A stretch of 64,000 nucleotides of DNA from Pseudomonas sp. P7548 (GCF_013386585.1 NZ_JACARO010000020.1:62001-126000), one strand, 5' to 3'. Counted from the stretch's first letter, positions 26,969 to 35,255 are shown. A program made the numbers and translations. The notes: generated by a model from the sequence alone, not told the origin.

Positions 26969-27361
26969 ATGCCTTTAGTTCGAATCGACCTCGCTGCCGA
27001 CACCAGCGCCGAAACCGCAGCGGCCATCGGTGATGTGGTGTATGCCGCAATGACGAGCGTTGCCAACGTGCCGGAGCACGATAAATTCCAGATCATCAAC
27101 CGCCATGCCAAGGATGAACTGGTGTACCCGGCGGCCGGCTACCTGGGCATCTCGTACACGCCCAAAATCGTGTTTATCCAGGTCACCTGGAACGCCGGGC
27201 GCACCATCGAAGTGAAAAAGGCCTTCTACAAGTTCATCGCCGAAGGCGTCCACGCCAAGACCGGGCTGCGCAAGGAAGACGTGTGGATCAGCCTGGTGGA
27301 CGTGAAGCGTGAAGACTGGTCTTTCGGCAACGGCGAGATGCAATACGCGCCCACCGAGTGA
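26969..27361 (+). CDS. tautomerase superfamily protein
   Basis: A 130-residue protein with Pro2, which becomes the catalytic N-terminal proline after Met removal (MPLVRIDLAADTS). Length is about twice that of 4-oxalocrotonate tautomerase, as in the Tautomerase_2/MSAD-like branch, and the second half (VFIQVTWNAGRTIEVKKAFYKFIAEGV) matches that branch. Members tautomerise or hydrate small oxo acids. It is divergent from a LysR gene and convergent with the isochorismatase/AKR/FAH operon, sharing a terminator. A role in the same catabolic pathway is inferred. Confidence 0.87.
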   Translation: MPLVRIDLAADTSAETAAAIGDVVYAAMTSVANVPEHDKFQIINRHAKDELVYPAAGYLGISYTPKIVFIQVTWNAGRTIEVKKAFYKFIAEGVHAKTGLRKEDVWISLVDVKREDWSFGNGEMQYAPTE

Positions 27362-27373
27362 TCTGAACACAGT

Positions 27374-27411
27374 AAAAAGGGGCGACGCCTGTGGGCGTCG
27401 CCCCTTTTTTT
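27374..27411. terminator. bidirectional rho-independent terminator
   Basis: GGGGCGACGCC pairs with GGCGTCGCCCC, flanked by an A run on the left and seven T on the right. It serves the tautomerase gene on the plus strand and the isochorismatase-like gene, whose stop overlaps it, on the minus strand. Confidence 0.92.
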
Positions 27412-28015
27412 ATCCGGCGTTCAGCGCTTGCAGAAACGCGCTGTGCTGCAGGGTCTGGGAAAACATCGGCAAGGTGAACTGCTCGGCGGCGTGTTGTTGT
27501 TCGTCACTGAAGGTGGCGGTGCAGTCGGTCAGGGTCACGACGTCGTAGCCCTTTTCATAACCGGAACGCACGGTGCCTTCGACGCAGCAGTTGGTCAGGA
27601 AGCCTGCGACCACCAGGTTCTGGATGCCATTGTTGCGCAGTACCAGGTCCAGGCCGGTGGTGGCGAAGGCGTCCAGACCGCGCTTGCCCTCGATCACGAT
27701 GTCGACGGGATCGCGGGGCAGGGCGTCGGTGATTTCGGCGCCCCAGGAGCCGGCGAGAAACGCATGGCCGTCCGACACGCCTTTGAGGATCCCGTAGGAG
27801 CGCGTGGTGAGCTCCGGGTAGCCTTCGGCAAAGTGGATCGGCATATGGATGATCGTCACACCAAGCTTGCGCGCCTGCTCGATGGTAGTCGCGGTATTGG
27901 CGAGCATGTTGGAGGACTGCATCACGCCTTTGACAGCGTCATGGAAGACCCCGCCCGGACTGGTGAAGTCGTTCTGGTACTCGATCAAGACAATCGCGGT
28001 GTTATGCGGGTGCAT
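27410..28015 (-). CDS. isochorismatase-like hydrolase with Glu in the catalytic Asp place
   Basis: A 201-residue cysteine hydrolase. The nucleophile cysteine block FLTNCCVEGTVRSGYEKGYDV and the lysine block VIEGKRGLDAFATTGLDLVL are present. The first catalytic residue, usually Asp in (V/I)DxQNDF, reads VLIEYQNDF, so Glu12 stands in its place; I recall this variant in a subgroup of the family. It is the last gene of a three-gene operon after an aldo/keto reductase (13-base gap) and a FAA hydrolase. Substrate unknown, probably an amide or carbamate intermediate. Confidence 0.85.
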   Translation of the reverse strand: MHPHNTAIVLIEYQNDFTSPGGVFHDAVKGVMQSSNMLANTATTIEQARKLGVTIIHMPIHFAEGYPELTTRSYGILKGVSDGHAFLAGSWGAEITDALPRDPVDIVIEGKRGLDAFATTGLDLVLRNNGIQNLVVAGFLTNCCVEGTVRSGYEKGYDVVTLTDCTATFSDEQQHAAEQFTLPMFSQTLQHSAFLQALNAG

Positions 28016-28028
28016 GGGAAGGCTCCTG

Positions 28029-29024
28029 TCAGTGGTTGCCCGGGATGGGGGCGTTGGGGTGGATGAAACCCTGCTCTTTCATGGCCTGCCAGAACGCAGG
28101 CGGGATCACGGCATGGATCGCTTGGGTGTCTTCGATAATCCGCGAAGGGCGGCTGGCGCCCGGAATGACGGCGGCCACGAGCGGGTTGGCCAGCGGGAAT
28201 TGCAAAGCGGCGGCCTTGATATCCACGTGGTACTGCTGGGCGAGGGCGTGGATTTTCGCCACTTTGTCGAGCATCGCGGCGGACGCCGGCTGGTATTCGA
28301 AGTGTTTGCCGCCGACCAGCACGCCTGAACTGTAAGGCCCACCCGCGACAAACTCGGCGCCCTTGGCCTGAGCCTTGGCGAAGAGTCGTTGCAGGGGTTG
28401 TTCATGGTCGAGCAGCGTGTAACGGCCCGCGAGCAGGAAGCCGTCCGGACGCACGTCCTCCAGGTCCAGCAACAGCTCGCAGGGCTCAACGCGGTTCACA
28501 CCCAGGCCCCAGGCCTGGATGACGCCTTCCTGCTTGAGCCGGGTCAGGGCTTTGAAGGCGCCTTTGCGGGCGATGTTGAAGTGCTCGATCCACTCATCGC
28601 CATGGGTGTCCTGGGCCACGTCGTGCACGAACACGATGTCGAGGCGGTCGGTGCCCAGACGCTGCAGGCTGCTTTCGATGGAGCGCAGGGTGGCGTCGGC
28701 GCTGTAGTCGCTGAGCATCTTGTTGGGGTTGCCCTGGCTGAACGGGCCGGAGCCGGGGTTGGGGTTCACTTCGTCAGAAACCAGGCGGCCGACTTTGGTG
28801 GCCAGGGTGTAGGAATCGCGAGGATGTTGCGCCAACGCCCGGCCCAAGCGGGTCTCGGATAACCCGGCGCCGTAGAGCGGTGCCGTATCAAAGAAGCGAA
28901 TGCCCTGGTCCCAGGCCGCGGCGACGGTTGCCGCGGCTTCCTCTTCGTCGATTGAGCGAAACATGTTGCCCAGGGGCGCGGTGCCAAAACCCAGGGTGCC
29001 GATAATCTTGTCTTTCAAGCTCAT
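28029..29024 (-). CDS. aldo/keto reductase
   Basis: A 331-residue NAD(P)-dependent oxidoreductase with the AKR barrel. The catalytic tetrad is visible: Asp and Tyr in FFDTAPLYGAGLSE, Lys in LATKVGR and His in IVFVHDVAQD. Sequence features (GTAPLGN start, VIPGASRPSRI end) resemble the D-threo-aldose 1-dehydrogenase/pyridoxal 4-dehydrogenase group. It lies in an operon with a FAA hydrolase and an isochorismatase-like hydrolase, suggesting oxidation of a sugar- or ring-derived aldehyde. The start at 29024 is the family start MSLKDKIIG. Confidence 0.88.
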   Translation of the reverse strand: MSLKDKIIGTLGFGTAPLGNMFRSIDEEEAAATVAAAWDQGIRFFDTAPLYGAGLSETRLGRALAQHPRDSYTLATKVGRLVSDEVNPNPGSGPFSQGNPNKMLSDYSADATLRSIESSLQRLGTDRLDIVFVHDVAQDTHGDEWIEHFNIARKGAFKALTRLKQEGVIQAWGLGVNRVEPCELLLDLEDVRPDGFLLAGRYTLLDHEQPLQRLFAKAQAKGAEFVAGGPYSSGVLVGGKHFEYQPASAAMLDKVAKIHALAQQYHVDIKAAALQFPLANPLVAAVIPGASRPSRIIEDTQAIHAVIPPAFWQAMKEQGFIHPNAPIPGNH

Positions 29025-29054
29025 TGCCGTTTCTCGTGTGGTGAAGTGGGTGGA

Positions 29055-29939
29055 CTAGTGCTGCGCAATGCGGTTTTCGAGTGTGCCGATGCCCTCAATG
29101 GCAATGCGCACGGTGTCGCCGGCCTGCAGAAAGCGCGGCGGGGTGAAACCAATGCCGACGCCCGCAGGCGTACCGGTGCTGATTACATCGCCCGGCTTGA
29201 GCTCGATGCCGGCAGAGAGGCATTCGATCAGCGCGGGGATATCGAAGATCAGGTCCCGTACATTGGCCTGCTGGCGAAGCGTGCCGTTGACCCAGCATTC
29301 AATCGTGGCGTCCTGGGGGTTGAATGCGTCGGCGGTGACGACCCAAGGGCCCATGGGGCACAAGCCGTCGAGGGATTTGCCGAGGAACCACTGGCGGTGG
29401 TTCTTCTGCAGGTCGCGTGCGGTCATGTCGTTGATGATGGTGTAACCCCATACGTGAGCGTAGGCGTCTTCCCGGGAAATGCCTTTGCCGCCTTTGCCGA
29501 TGATCACGGCCAACTCTGCTTCATAGTCCAGCTGGCGCGTGACCGAGGCGTGCAAGGGGATCGTGGCGTGATGGCCGATCACCGACTCTGGGGTCTTGGT
29601 GAAAATCACCGGAAACTGCGGGGCGATTTCCCCGTCCTTGGCGCTGTGGTCGAAACCCGATTGGCTGAACTCCGCCGCGTGCTCGTGATAGTTCTTGCCG
29701 ACGCAAAAGATATTTCGCGTGGGGGAGAGCGGTGCGAGGAGGGTCGCGCCTTCCAGCGGCAGGCCGTCGCCGTGCGGGGTGAGCCCTGCCTTCAGGTGAT
29801 CCCACTGACCGATCAATTGCTCCAGGCTGCCGGAAAACGGCACGGCCAGCTCACTCAGCGGCCAATAGCGCTGGCCGTCGGCATCGATCAACGCAGGCAA
29901 GGCCTTACCGTTGCTGCTCAAGACATTGGTGAATTTCAT
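29055..29939 (-). CDS. fumarylacetoacetate hydrolase family protein
   Basis: A 294-residue FAH superfamily enzyme. The metal-binding acidic residues are in QLDYEAELAVIIG, and the blocks NIFCVGKNYHEHAAE, TIINDMTARDLQ and GDVISTGTPAGVG are typical. Members cleave C-C bonds in 3-oxo acids or act as hydratases/decarboxylases on 2-oxo acids. As first gene of the operon it may carry out the final step of a catabolic route. ATG 29939 (MKFTNVL) is the family-like start; an ATG six codons upstream is possible. Confidence 0.88.
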   Translation of the reverse strand: MKFTNVLSSNGKALPALIDADGQRYWPLSELAVPFSGSLEQLIGQWDHLKAGLTPHGDGLPLEGATLLAPLSPTRNIFCVGKNYHEHAAEFSQSGFDHSAKDGEIAPQFPVIFTKTPESVIGHHATIPLHASVTRQLDYEAELAVIIGKGGKGISREDAYAHVWGYTIINDMTARDLQKNHRQWFLGKSLDGLCPMGPWVVTADAFNPQDATIECWVNGTLRQQANVRDLIFDIPALIECLSAGIELKPGDVISTGTPAGVGIGFTPPRFLQAGDTVRIAIEGIGTLENRIAQH

Positions 29940-30176
29940 CGTATGACCCCAACCCATGTGTCGGGTGATGGAGGACCACCCGAGGTGAGATTCAACATAC
30001 ATGATTGGAAACATCTATTGAGAAAAGTGTTGTTGAAAACTATTAATACGTGGATGAAGCAAAACTGATAGGTGAGAACAGGTCGGCTTGACGGCTGTAA
30101 AGCCATTTGAGCAAATGCACACCCACCGTGGACGCGGTAGTGGTTAAACCTCTCTTTCTCTTGCGGATTCAGCCCC

Positions 30177-30692
30177 ATGACATTGCGCCTGTTGCCAGCC
30201 AGCCTGCTGTTCGCCTGCACGCTCACCCACGCCGCCGAGAACCCGGTTCCACAACCGGTGGCAGAGCAGGTTGGGCGCTTGGTCGAATTGCTCAAGGACG
30301 GTTTTGCCAGCGGTTACCCCGAGGCCACCCAGGTGCAGGACTTGAACGTGGGCACGGCCGACCAGCTCACCCTGGCCGTCTTCACCGTCGAAGGCTTCGA
30401 CAAGGGCAACACCTACCGTCAATACCTTGCCGCCTTTACACCCGCCGTAACGGAAGACGACCAAGAGCACTACACGCTGGTGGACGTGATGCACATCGGC
30501 GGCGACGGCTGGCGCGCCGTCGAAACACTCGACGCCAAGTGGGTGAAGGACCCGGCGCACAAGCGAGCGCTCATCGACATCCCCGTGATGGAAAACGCTT
30601 CGGGGGATTCGCCCAACTTTCCCAGCCAACCGGGCGTGATTCACCTGGCCCTGATCGGCGAGGAATCCAAGCGTTTTGTAGAGAAAGACTGA
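30177..30692 (+). CDS. exported protein of unknown function
   Basis: A 171-residue protein with a short signal peptide (residues 1-19, LLPASLLFACTLTHA) and a soluble, acidic mature part with alternating strands (LTLAVFTVEGFDKGNTYRQYLAAFTP, YTLVDVMHIGGDGW). I recognise no domain. The start at 30177 is the only one that gives the signal peptide, though no strong ribosome site is seen. It stands alone between the FAH operon and a small membrane protein gene. Periplasmic location is inferred. Confidence 0.7.
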   Translation: MTLRLLPASLLFACTLTHAAENPVPQPVAEQVGRLVELLKDGFASGYPEATQVQDLNVGTADQLTLAVFTVEGFDKGNTYRQYLAAFTPAVTEDDQEHYTLVDVMHIGGDGWRAVETLDAKWVKDPAHKRALIDIPVMENASGDSPNFPSQPGVIHLALIGEESKRFVEKD

Positions 30693-30757
30693 AGCACCTG
30701 AACTACGCTGCACCCAGGCGATCGTATCTCGATCAATAAAACCGGCGACGGGGCACT

Positions 30758-30850
30758 ATGGATAAGCGGCTTGCGGGTCTTTCGTTTTTGCTGACACTGG
30801 GATGGGTCAGCGCGGTTGCGTTTGTGATGTGGTTTTTTGGCAAGACGTAG
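30758..30850 (+). CDS. 30-residue single-pass membrane protein
   Basis: An open frame from ATG 30758 to TAG 30848-30850 encoding MDKRLAG, then a hydrophobic stretch (LSFLLTLGWVSAVAFVMWFF) and the tail GKT. Basic residues at the start suit an inner membrane protein with its N-terminus inside. A purine-rich GGCGACGGGG lies just upstream as a moderate ribosome site. Function unknown; the coherent hydrophobic profile is the main support. Confidence 0.55.
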   Translation: MDKRLAGLSFLLTLGWVSAVAFVMWFFGKT

Positions 30851-30920
30851 CCTGGGGGGGGACGCGGGCGTTGAAGGGTATTAATGAAACGCAACGATGG
30901 CGCCCGATAGGGAGGGCCTT

Positions 30921-31370
30921 ATGCCCAATCTAGAAATGGTCAGGCACAAATTCGAGTTGTTGATTGGCGTTCGCGCAGTCGAACGGAGTTTCATCGACAA
31001 TCTTGAACATGAACTGGGCTTGACGCTTCCCCACACCTTTAAATCTGTCGCGCACTTTTTTGATGGCAGTGGTATTTACGTCCTGCCGTTGCATCAAATC
31101 GGGTATCAGTCGCCAACGAATGTCCTCAGTGAAACCCAGCGTCTGAGAAAATATGGCGAGCTTGCATCCAGTTACCTTGTGCTCGGGGAGCCCACTGAGA
31201 GCCTGATTGTGATGGACTGTGACTCCACATCGGGACGCGTGCTCTGGTGTGATGCAACTGACGTGTGTCGTCTTGGCAAGGAACCATTGCTGAGAGAGCC
31301 TGATAGCTGGGCGTCTTACCTGGATTTTGTTGAGTATCTGGTAACACAGGAAGAGGCTGAACAAGGATAG
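30921..31370 (+). CDS. SUKH/SMI1-KNR4 family protein, possible orphan immunity protein
   Basis: A 149-residue soluble protein. The N-terminal part (ERSFIDNLEHELGLTLPHTFKSVAHFFDGSGIYVLP, residues 21 to 56) and the later VLGEPTESLIVMDCDSTSGRVLWCD match the SMI1/KNR4 (SUKH) pattern, where a helix bundle is followed by a strand with a conserved acidic residue. Many SUKH proteins neutralise contact-dependent toxins. No toxin gene is adjacent, so this may be an orphan immunity gene. ATG 30921 is preceded by GGGAGGG. Base composition is less GC-rich than in the flanks, which suggests acquisition. Confidence 0.7.
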   Translation: MPNLEMVRHKFELLIGVRAVERSFIDNLEHELGLTLPHTFKSVAHFFDGSGIYVLPLHQIGYQSPTNVLSETQRLRKYGELASSYLVLGEPTESLIVMDCDSTSGRVLWCDATDVCRLGKEPLLREPDSWASYLDFVEYLVTQEEAEQG

Positions 31371-31507
31371 AAGCACGCAACCTGATAGCGCTGCTCAGCA
31401 TTCAAGCTGTAACCCAGCCAGGCTGACAGTCACTCGGGCAGCTCACGCCTGACGCGAGTGACGTCCGCATCTGGCGTAAATTTTAGCTGATGCAATCTGC
31501 CGCTGAC

Positions 31508-31898
31508 TTAGGCGTACCGTTGGAAAATTTTCGAGATGATTTTCCACTGACCCTCTATTTTGAGCAGTGAAAGAAAGTCGTGGAAGCTCGCACCCAAAAC
31601 GTCATTCTCCATGTCCACGCGCACGACTGCGGCTGTGGGTGCGATAGCCAAAATATCCAGACGACTGCGAGCGTTGGGTGAGGCGCCCAGTGAATTGAAG
31701 AAGCCTGCGAATACCGGAACAGCGGGACCTTGAAGCAACTCATCGCCGCTGTAGCCCCACATGATCGCATCTTTGTGGAAGGCCTTCTCAATTCCAGCGA
31801 TATCACCGGAGCGATAGCCGTCTATATAAATAAGCTTGTGCTGCCTGAATCACATCATCGTACTCAGTGGTGGCGACTGGTTTTATATACGAAGTCAT
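31508..31898 (-). pseudogene. NTF2/SnoaL-like (lumazine-binding-like) protein gene with a frameshift
   Basis: Read from ATG 31898 (GAGGG upstream) the frame begins MTSYIKPVATTEYDDVIQAAQAY and then runs into a stop. In the next frame the sequence continues as IDGYRSGDIAGIEKAFHKDAIMWGYSGDELL and on to a normal C-terminal half ending IISKIFQRYA. Removing one copy of a 4-base tandem duplication at 31826-31833 joins the two into one smooth NTF2-like protein of about 128 residues. The family has a cone-shaped barrel that binds small ligands. The gene is probably inactive, unless the duplication is a sequencing error. Confidence 0.82.
31826..31833. repeat. 4-base tandem duplication causing the frameshift
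   Basis: ATAAATAA on the plus strand is two copies of ATAA. One copy fits the restored reading frame of the NTF2-like gene; the second shifts it by four bases. It looks like replication slippage. Confidence 0.75.
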
Positions 31899-32260
31899 GT
31901 TTAACCCTCGAAAGCTACTTAGCGAAATGTGCAAATTTATTGGCCTCGCAGAGCCACAGACGGCGATCACCACAATGGTTGTTATAGCGAGTGCTCGCCC
32001 CTGGGTGATTGGACCAAACCATGGGTGATTCGTAGTGTTCTACTTTTCCGACGGCGAACGTGTCACGGCGAGCATTACAACCGTCGCCGATGGTGTTCGT
32101 GCCAGCAACTTTACGTAGGAGTCTGGTAAACGAAAACGACGTTTTTCCCTCACTTTAGGCCAAGAAATCTAACTCCCAAGCACCATCAAGAACGCCAGGC
32201 TTCGTGGCGTTACACTAGGGTCCCCGGCAACCGGGGGCTGAACGCTGGAGCTGAATTGCG
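31899..32260. other. intergenic stretch with two hairpins before a GlxA-type gene
   Basis: About 360 bases without a convincing gene. Two stems stand out: AACGCCA-7-TGGCGTT at 32191-32211 and CCCCGG-CAA-CCGGGG at 32222-32236, both close to the start at 32261. A 27-codon stretch ending at about 32118 (FYFSDGERVTASITTVADG) looks protein-like and may be a gene remnant. The stretch is richer in AT than its surroundings. Confidence 0.5.
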
Positions 32261-33226
32261 ATGTACCGAATTGGATTTTTTGTCTGCACTGGCCACGATG
32301 CCCTCGATCTTGCAGGGCCATTATCTGCATTCAACCAAGTGGCGACGGCTGAAGGTTATAAGCCGTATGAGCTTCGCGTCGTATCGCGTTTCGGAGGGCT
32401 GGTTATTGGCAATTCCGGCCTTCCGGTCGATACCACTCCGGTCGGTAAGGACATGTTTGACACCGTGATTTTTGTTGGGGGTGAAGTCGAACCCATGCTG
32501 ACATCAGAAAATGTCGCTGCAGCAAGGCAACTGATCGTTAACGCATCGCGAGTCGCAAGCGTGTGCACGGGTGCGTTCTTGCTGGCAGAGACCGGCCTGT
32601 TGAACGATCGGCGGGCTACGACGCACTGGCACCACACTGCACAACTGCAATCGCGTTACCCCCGCATCAACGTTGAAGGGGACATTATTTTTATAGAGGA
32701 CGGACACGTCTGGACCTCAGCGGGCATTGCTTCCGGGATCGATCTGGCGCTCGCTATGATTGAGAAAGACAGGGGGGCGAATGTAGCGCGCGATGTCTCC
32801 AGGTTGCTGGTCGTTCCCTACCGCCGACCTGGTCGCCAGTCGCAAATTTCCGCGATGTCGCAAATGGAACCAGAGTCAGATCGCATCCGTATTGCGCTGA
32901 AATTCGCCAGAGAGCACTTGTCTGAGGCGTTACCCATTGAGCGACTCGCCGATGCGGCGAGATTGAGCTTGAGGCAATTTGGACGAGCATTCCGTCGAGA
33001 GACGGGAGAAACGCCAGCTAAAGCAGTAGAACGCTTACGCGTCGAAGCGGCGTGTTTACGTTTGCAAGAAGGCAGTGAGCCGATCGAGCAAGTTGCCCAG
33101 GCGGTGGGCTTTACTGACCCCGAACGGATGCGCAGGGCGTTTGTTCGGCTGCATGGATATTCACCGCAACATGTCCGCCGCGAGAACCGGTTGAGCGCAG
33201 AGGGGAGATCGCTCGATGGTGAGTGA
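32261..33226 (+). CDS. GlxA-type regulator (DJ-1/PfpI domain plus AraC helix-turn-helix)
   Basis: A 321-residue regulator. The DJ-1/PfpI domain (residues 1-185) has the nucleophile elbow VASVCTGAFLLAETGLL with Cys102 and the block RATTHWHHTAQL. The AraC pair of helix-turn-helix units covers residues about 215-310 (IERLADAARLSLRQFGRAFRRETG and EQVAQAVGFTDPERMRRAFVRLHG). A terminator follows. It is convergent with an isonitrile-hydratase-like gene and is one of three DJ-1-fold genes in 3 kb. ATG 32261 starts at the first strand of the domain. Confidence 0.9.
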   Translation: MYRIGFFVCTGHDALDLAGPLSAFNQVATAEGYKPYELRVVSRFGGLVIGNSGLPVDTTPVGKDMFDTVIFVGGEVEPMLTSENVAAARQLIVNASRVASVCTGAFLLAETGLLNDRRATTHWHHTAQLQSRYPRINVEGDIIFIEDGHVWTSAGIASGIDLALAMIEKDRGANVARDVSRLLVVPYRRPGRQSQISAMSQMEPESDRIRIALKFAREHLSEALPIERLADAARLSLRQFGRAFRRETGETPAKAVERLRVEAACLRLQEGSEPIEQVAQAVGFTDPERMRRAFVRLHGYSPQHVRRENRLSAEGRSLDGE

Positions 33227-33234
33227 TGGACGGT

Positions 33235-33269
33235 AAAGCCCTCGCATGCAGGAATACGGGGCTTTTTTT
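33235..33269 (+). terminator. rho-independent terminator
   Basis: AAAGCCC pairs with GGGCTTT across a 16-base loop and is followed by a T run, eight bases after the GlxA-type gene stop. Confidence 0.75.
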
Positions 33270-33329
33270 GCCTGCCGATGACGTTACTCAGGAACCGACC
33301 GCCAAGAGAACAACGCTACGGAACTACAA

Positions 33330-34061
33330 TTAGGTGGGAGCCCGTGTTGATAACCGTGCTCGGCGCGCCATATGTTCATTCGCGACGCTTACCGCTTCGT
33401 CGGTTCGCCCCCACAGCCCCTTTATCTGCGCAACGATTTCGGGGCGCGCGGTGCGTGGATTCCCCGAGGTCATTGTCGGCTGCGGGTCGTACTCAAGCAC
33501 GAGTTGCGTAAATTCAGCCGCGTCCCGACCTTTGAGTTGCGCGATGACCAGCAGCGCAAAATCGATACCTGCCGTTACACCGCCACCGGTGATTCGGTTC
33601 CTGTCGATGCATACTCGTTCGTAGCTCGGTTCGATACCCAGTGCGATAAGGGGTTCGTAGAAAGGCCAATAAGTCGCTGCGCGGTAGCCCTCCAATAATC
33701 CCGCCATGGCAAGAAGTACAGAGCCTGTGCATACAGCGGTTACATAGGTGGCCGTCTTGCCTGCGCGAGCAATGAAATCGAGCAGCTCCTGGTCCTTCAT
33801 GATTTCAGGCGTTCCTCCACCCCCAGCGACAAACAGCACGTCCAGGTTATCTGGAACGTCATCAAACGTGATCGTAGGGTTCAGGGTGACACCCATATCC
33901 GTAGGAACGGGCTCCAGGGTCTTCCAGATTATGTGAGTTTTGGCATGAAGGCCGAACGCCGTCTGTGGACCTGCCAAATCCTGCAGAGTGAAACCAGGAA
34001 AAATCACCATGCCAATCTGCAGTTGGCGCTCTTCACGCTTATCGCTCAGCTCATCAGACAT
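33330..34061 (-). CDS. DJ-1/PfpI family protein, isonitrile hydratase-like
   Basis: A 243-residue DJ-1 superfamily protein without a DNA-binding domain. It follows, block by block, my memory of isonitrile hydratase InhA of Pseudomonas (228 residues): LQIGMVIFPGFTLQDLAGP with Asp28, HIIWKTLEPVPTDMGVTLNPTITFDDVP, YVTAVCTGSVLLAMAGLLEG with nucleophile Cys111 and Thr112, and RITGGGVTAGIDFALLVI. InhA hydrates isonitriles to N-substituted formamides through Cys and Asp. The related function is likely but other DJ-1 hydrolases or hydratases are possible. It lies between two GlxA-type regulators, divergent from the second. Confidence 0.83.
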   Translation of the reverse strand: MSDELSDKREERQLQIGMVIFPGFTLQDLAGPQTAFGLHAKTHIIWKTLEPVPTDMGVTLNPTITFDDVPDNLDVLFVAGGGGTPEIMKDQELLDFIARAGKTATYVTAVCTGSVLLAMAGLLEGYRAATYWPFYEPLIALGIEPSYERVCIDRNRITGGGVTAGIDFALLVIAQLKGRDAAEFTQLVLEYDPQPTMTSGNPRTARPEIVAQIKGLWGRTDEAVSVANEHMARRARLSTRAPT

Positions 34062-34188
34062 TACCGTCTCCTCTCGTCGTAATTGACTAAAGCGTATTCC
34101 TGCTGGACGCTGTACGTGAGTGGCTTAAACGACATCAAACGATCGTTTTCTGCCAGCCATTTTGATTTTGAGAGCAGAGGTCCACGGC

Positions 34189-35136
34189 GTGCACAAGATT
34201 GCGGTGCTGGTATTGAATGATGTGGTGCCCTTGGACTTGGGTATCGCCTATCAGGTTTTTGCGTTGGCTTCTCAGGTCGATGGGAGCAACGCTTACGAGG
34301 TGGAGGTGTGCGCACCCGAGCGGACAATTCGGGCCGCTGGCTTTGATATGCAGGTGCGGTATGGCCTCGACCGTCTTGAACTAGCCCACACTGTTGTCAT
34401 TCCAGGGTGTGAAGACCCGTTTGGAGTCGTTCCAGAAGCGGTAAGCATTGCTCTTCGCGAGGCACATACGCGGGGCGCACGGTTAGCGTCCATCTGCACG
34501 GGGGCTTTTATCTTGGCCGCGAGCGGTCTTCTTGGTGGCAAACGCGTCACGACGCACTGGCGTTTCGCCGAGGACTTGGCCAGGCTTTATCCAGAGATAA
34601 AAGTAGAACCTAATGTCCTATTTGTGGATGAAGGCAGCATCGTGACGTCGGCCGGCGCGTCAGCGGGATTAGATATGGGTTTGCATATCGTGCGACGCGA
34701 CTTTGGTCAGGCTGTTGCGGCAAACACTGCCCGTCTGGTGGTCGCGCCACTGTATCGTGATGGCGGTCAGGCCCAATTTATTCGTCAGGAGCTTCCAGGT
34801 TCTCCAACCAGCTTAATGTCCTTGATCGAATGGATACGGGACAATTTGAACCGTCCGCATACGGTCGATAGCCTTGCCGCTCGCGCCAACATGAGCTCGC
34901 GTACCTTTGCTCGGCGATTTCAAGAACAGACCGGTACGACACCTTTACAGTGGCTTCTCACCGCTCGTATTGATCGAGCGCGTGAGCTGCTTGAGGACAG
35001 CGAGACATCGGTTGATCAAACGGCATTGCTTTCCGGATTCGGGTCTGCGGTGACCTTCCGGTCGCGGTTCCGAAAAGTCGTTGGCCTCACGCCAACGGAG
35101 TACCGTCGCCGTTTTAGTTCGGCTCGGCACGTTTGA
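34189..35136 (+). CDS. GlxA-type regulator (DJ-1/PfpI domain plus AraC helix-turn-helix)
   Basis: A 315-residue regulator of the same architecture as the one at 32261 but clearly diverged. The DJ-1 part has LASICTGAFILAASGLLGGKRVTTHW with Cys103; the AraC part spans residues about 215-305 (VDSLAARANMSSRTFARRFQEQTG and QTALLSGFGSAVTFRSRFRKVVG). I start it at GTG 34189 because AGAGG stands nine bases upstream and the first beta strand follows at once; a TTG at 34162 is the longer choice. It is divergent from the isonitrile-hydratase-like gene across about 130 bases and is the best candidate for its regulator. Confidence 0.88.
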   Translation: MHKIAVLVLNDVVPLDLGIAYQVFALASQVDGSNAYEVEVCAPERTIRAAGFDMQVRYGLDRLELAHTVVIPGCEDPFGVVPEAVSIALREAHTRGARLASICTGAFILAASGLLGGKRVTTHWRFAEDLARLYPEIKVEPNVLFVDEGSIVTSAGASAGLDMGLHIVRRDFGQAVAANTARLVVAPLYRDGGQAQFIRQELPGSPTSLMSLIEWIRDNLNRPHTVDSLAARANMSSRTFARRFQEQTGTTPLQWLLTARIDRARELLEDSETSVDQTALLSGFGSAVTFRSRFRKVVGLTPTEYRRRFSSARHV

Positions 35137-35203
35137 TGAACAGCGGCATACCTGGCCAGTAGCAAACAACGTCGATTTTCTTTTGACCCAGTGTTTTTGG
35201 CCG

Positions 35204-35232
35204 ACACAAAAAAGCCCGCGCTTGGCGGGCTT
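35204..35232 (-). terminator. rho-independent terminator of the VOC gene
   Basis: On the minus strand AAGCCCGC pairs with GCGGGCTT and is followed by a T run. It lies 24 bases after the VOC gene stop. It may also end transcription from the GlxA-type gene on the other strand. Confidence 0.85.
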
Positions 35233-35255
35233 GAGGTGAACACTGGGAATCGCGC

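Noticed and set aside
31929..32129. 66-codon open frame in the gap before the GlxA-type gene
   Set aside because: No ribosome site and an amino-acid make-up unlike a folded protein; another frame there looks more like a gene remnant.
32222..32236. Stem CCCCGG-CAA-CCGGGG as a terminator
   Set aside because: No T run follows on either strand, so it is kept only as a hairpin in the upstream region.
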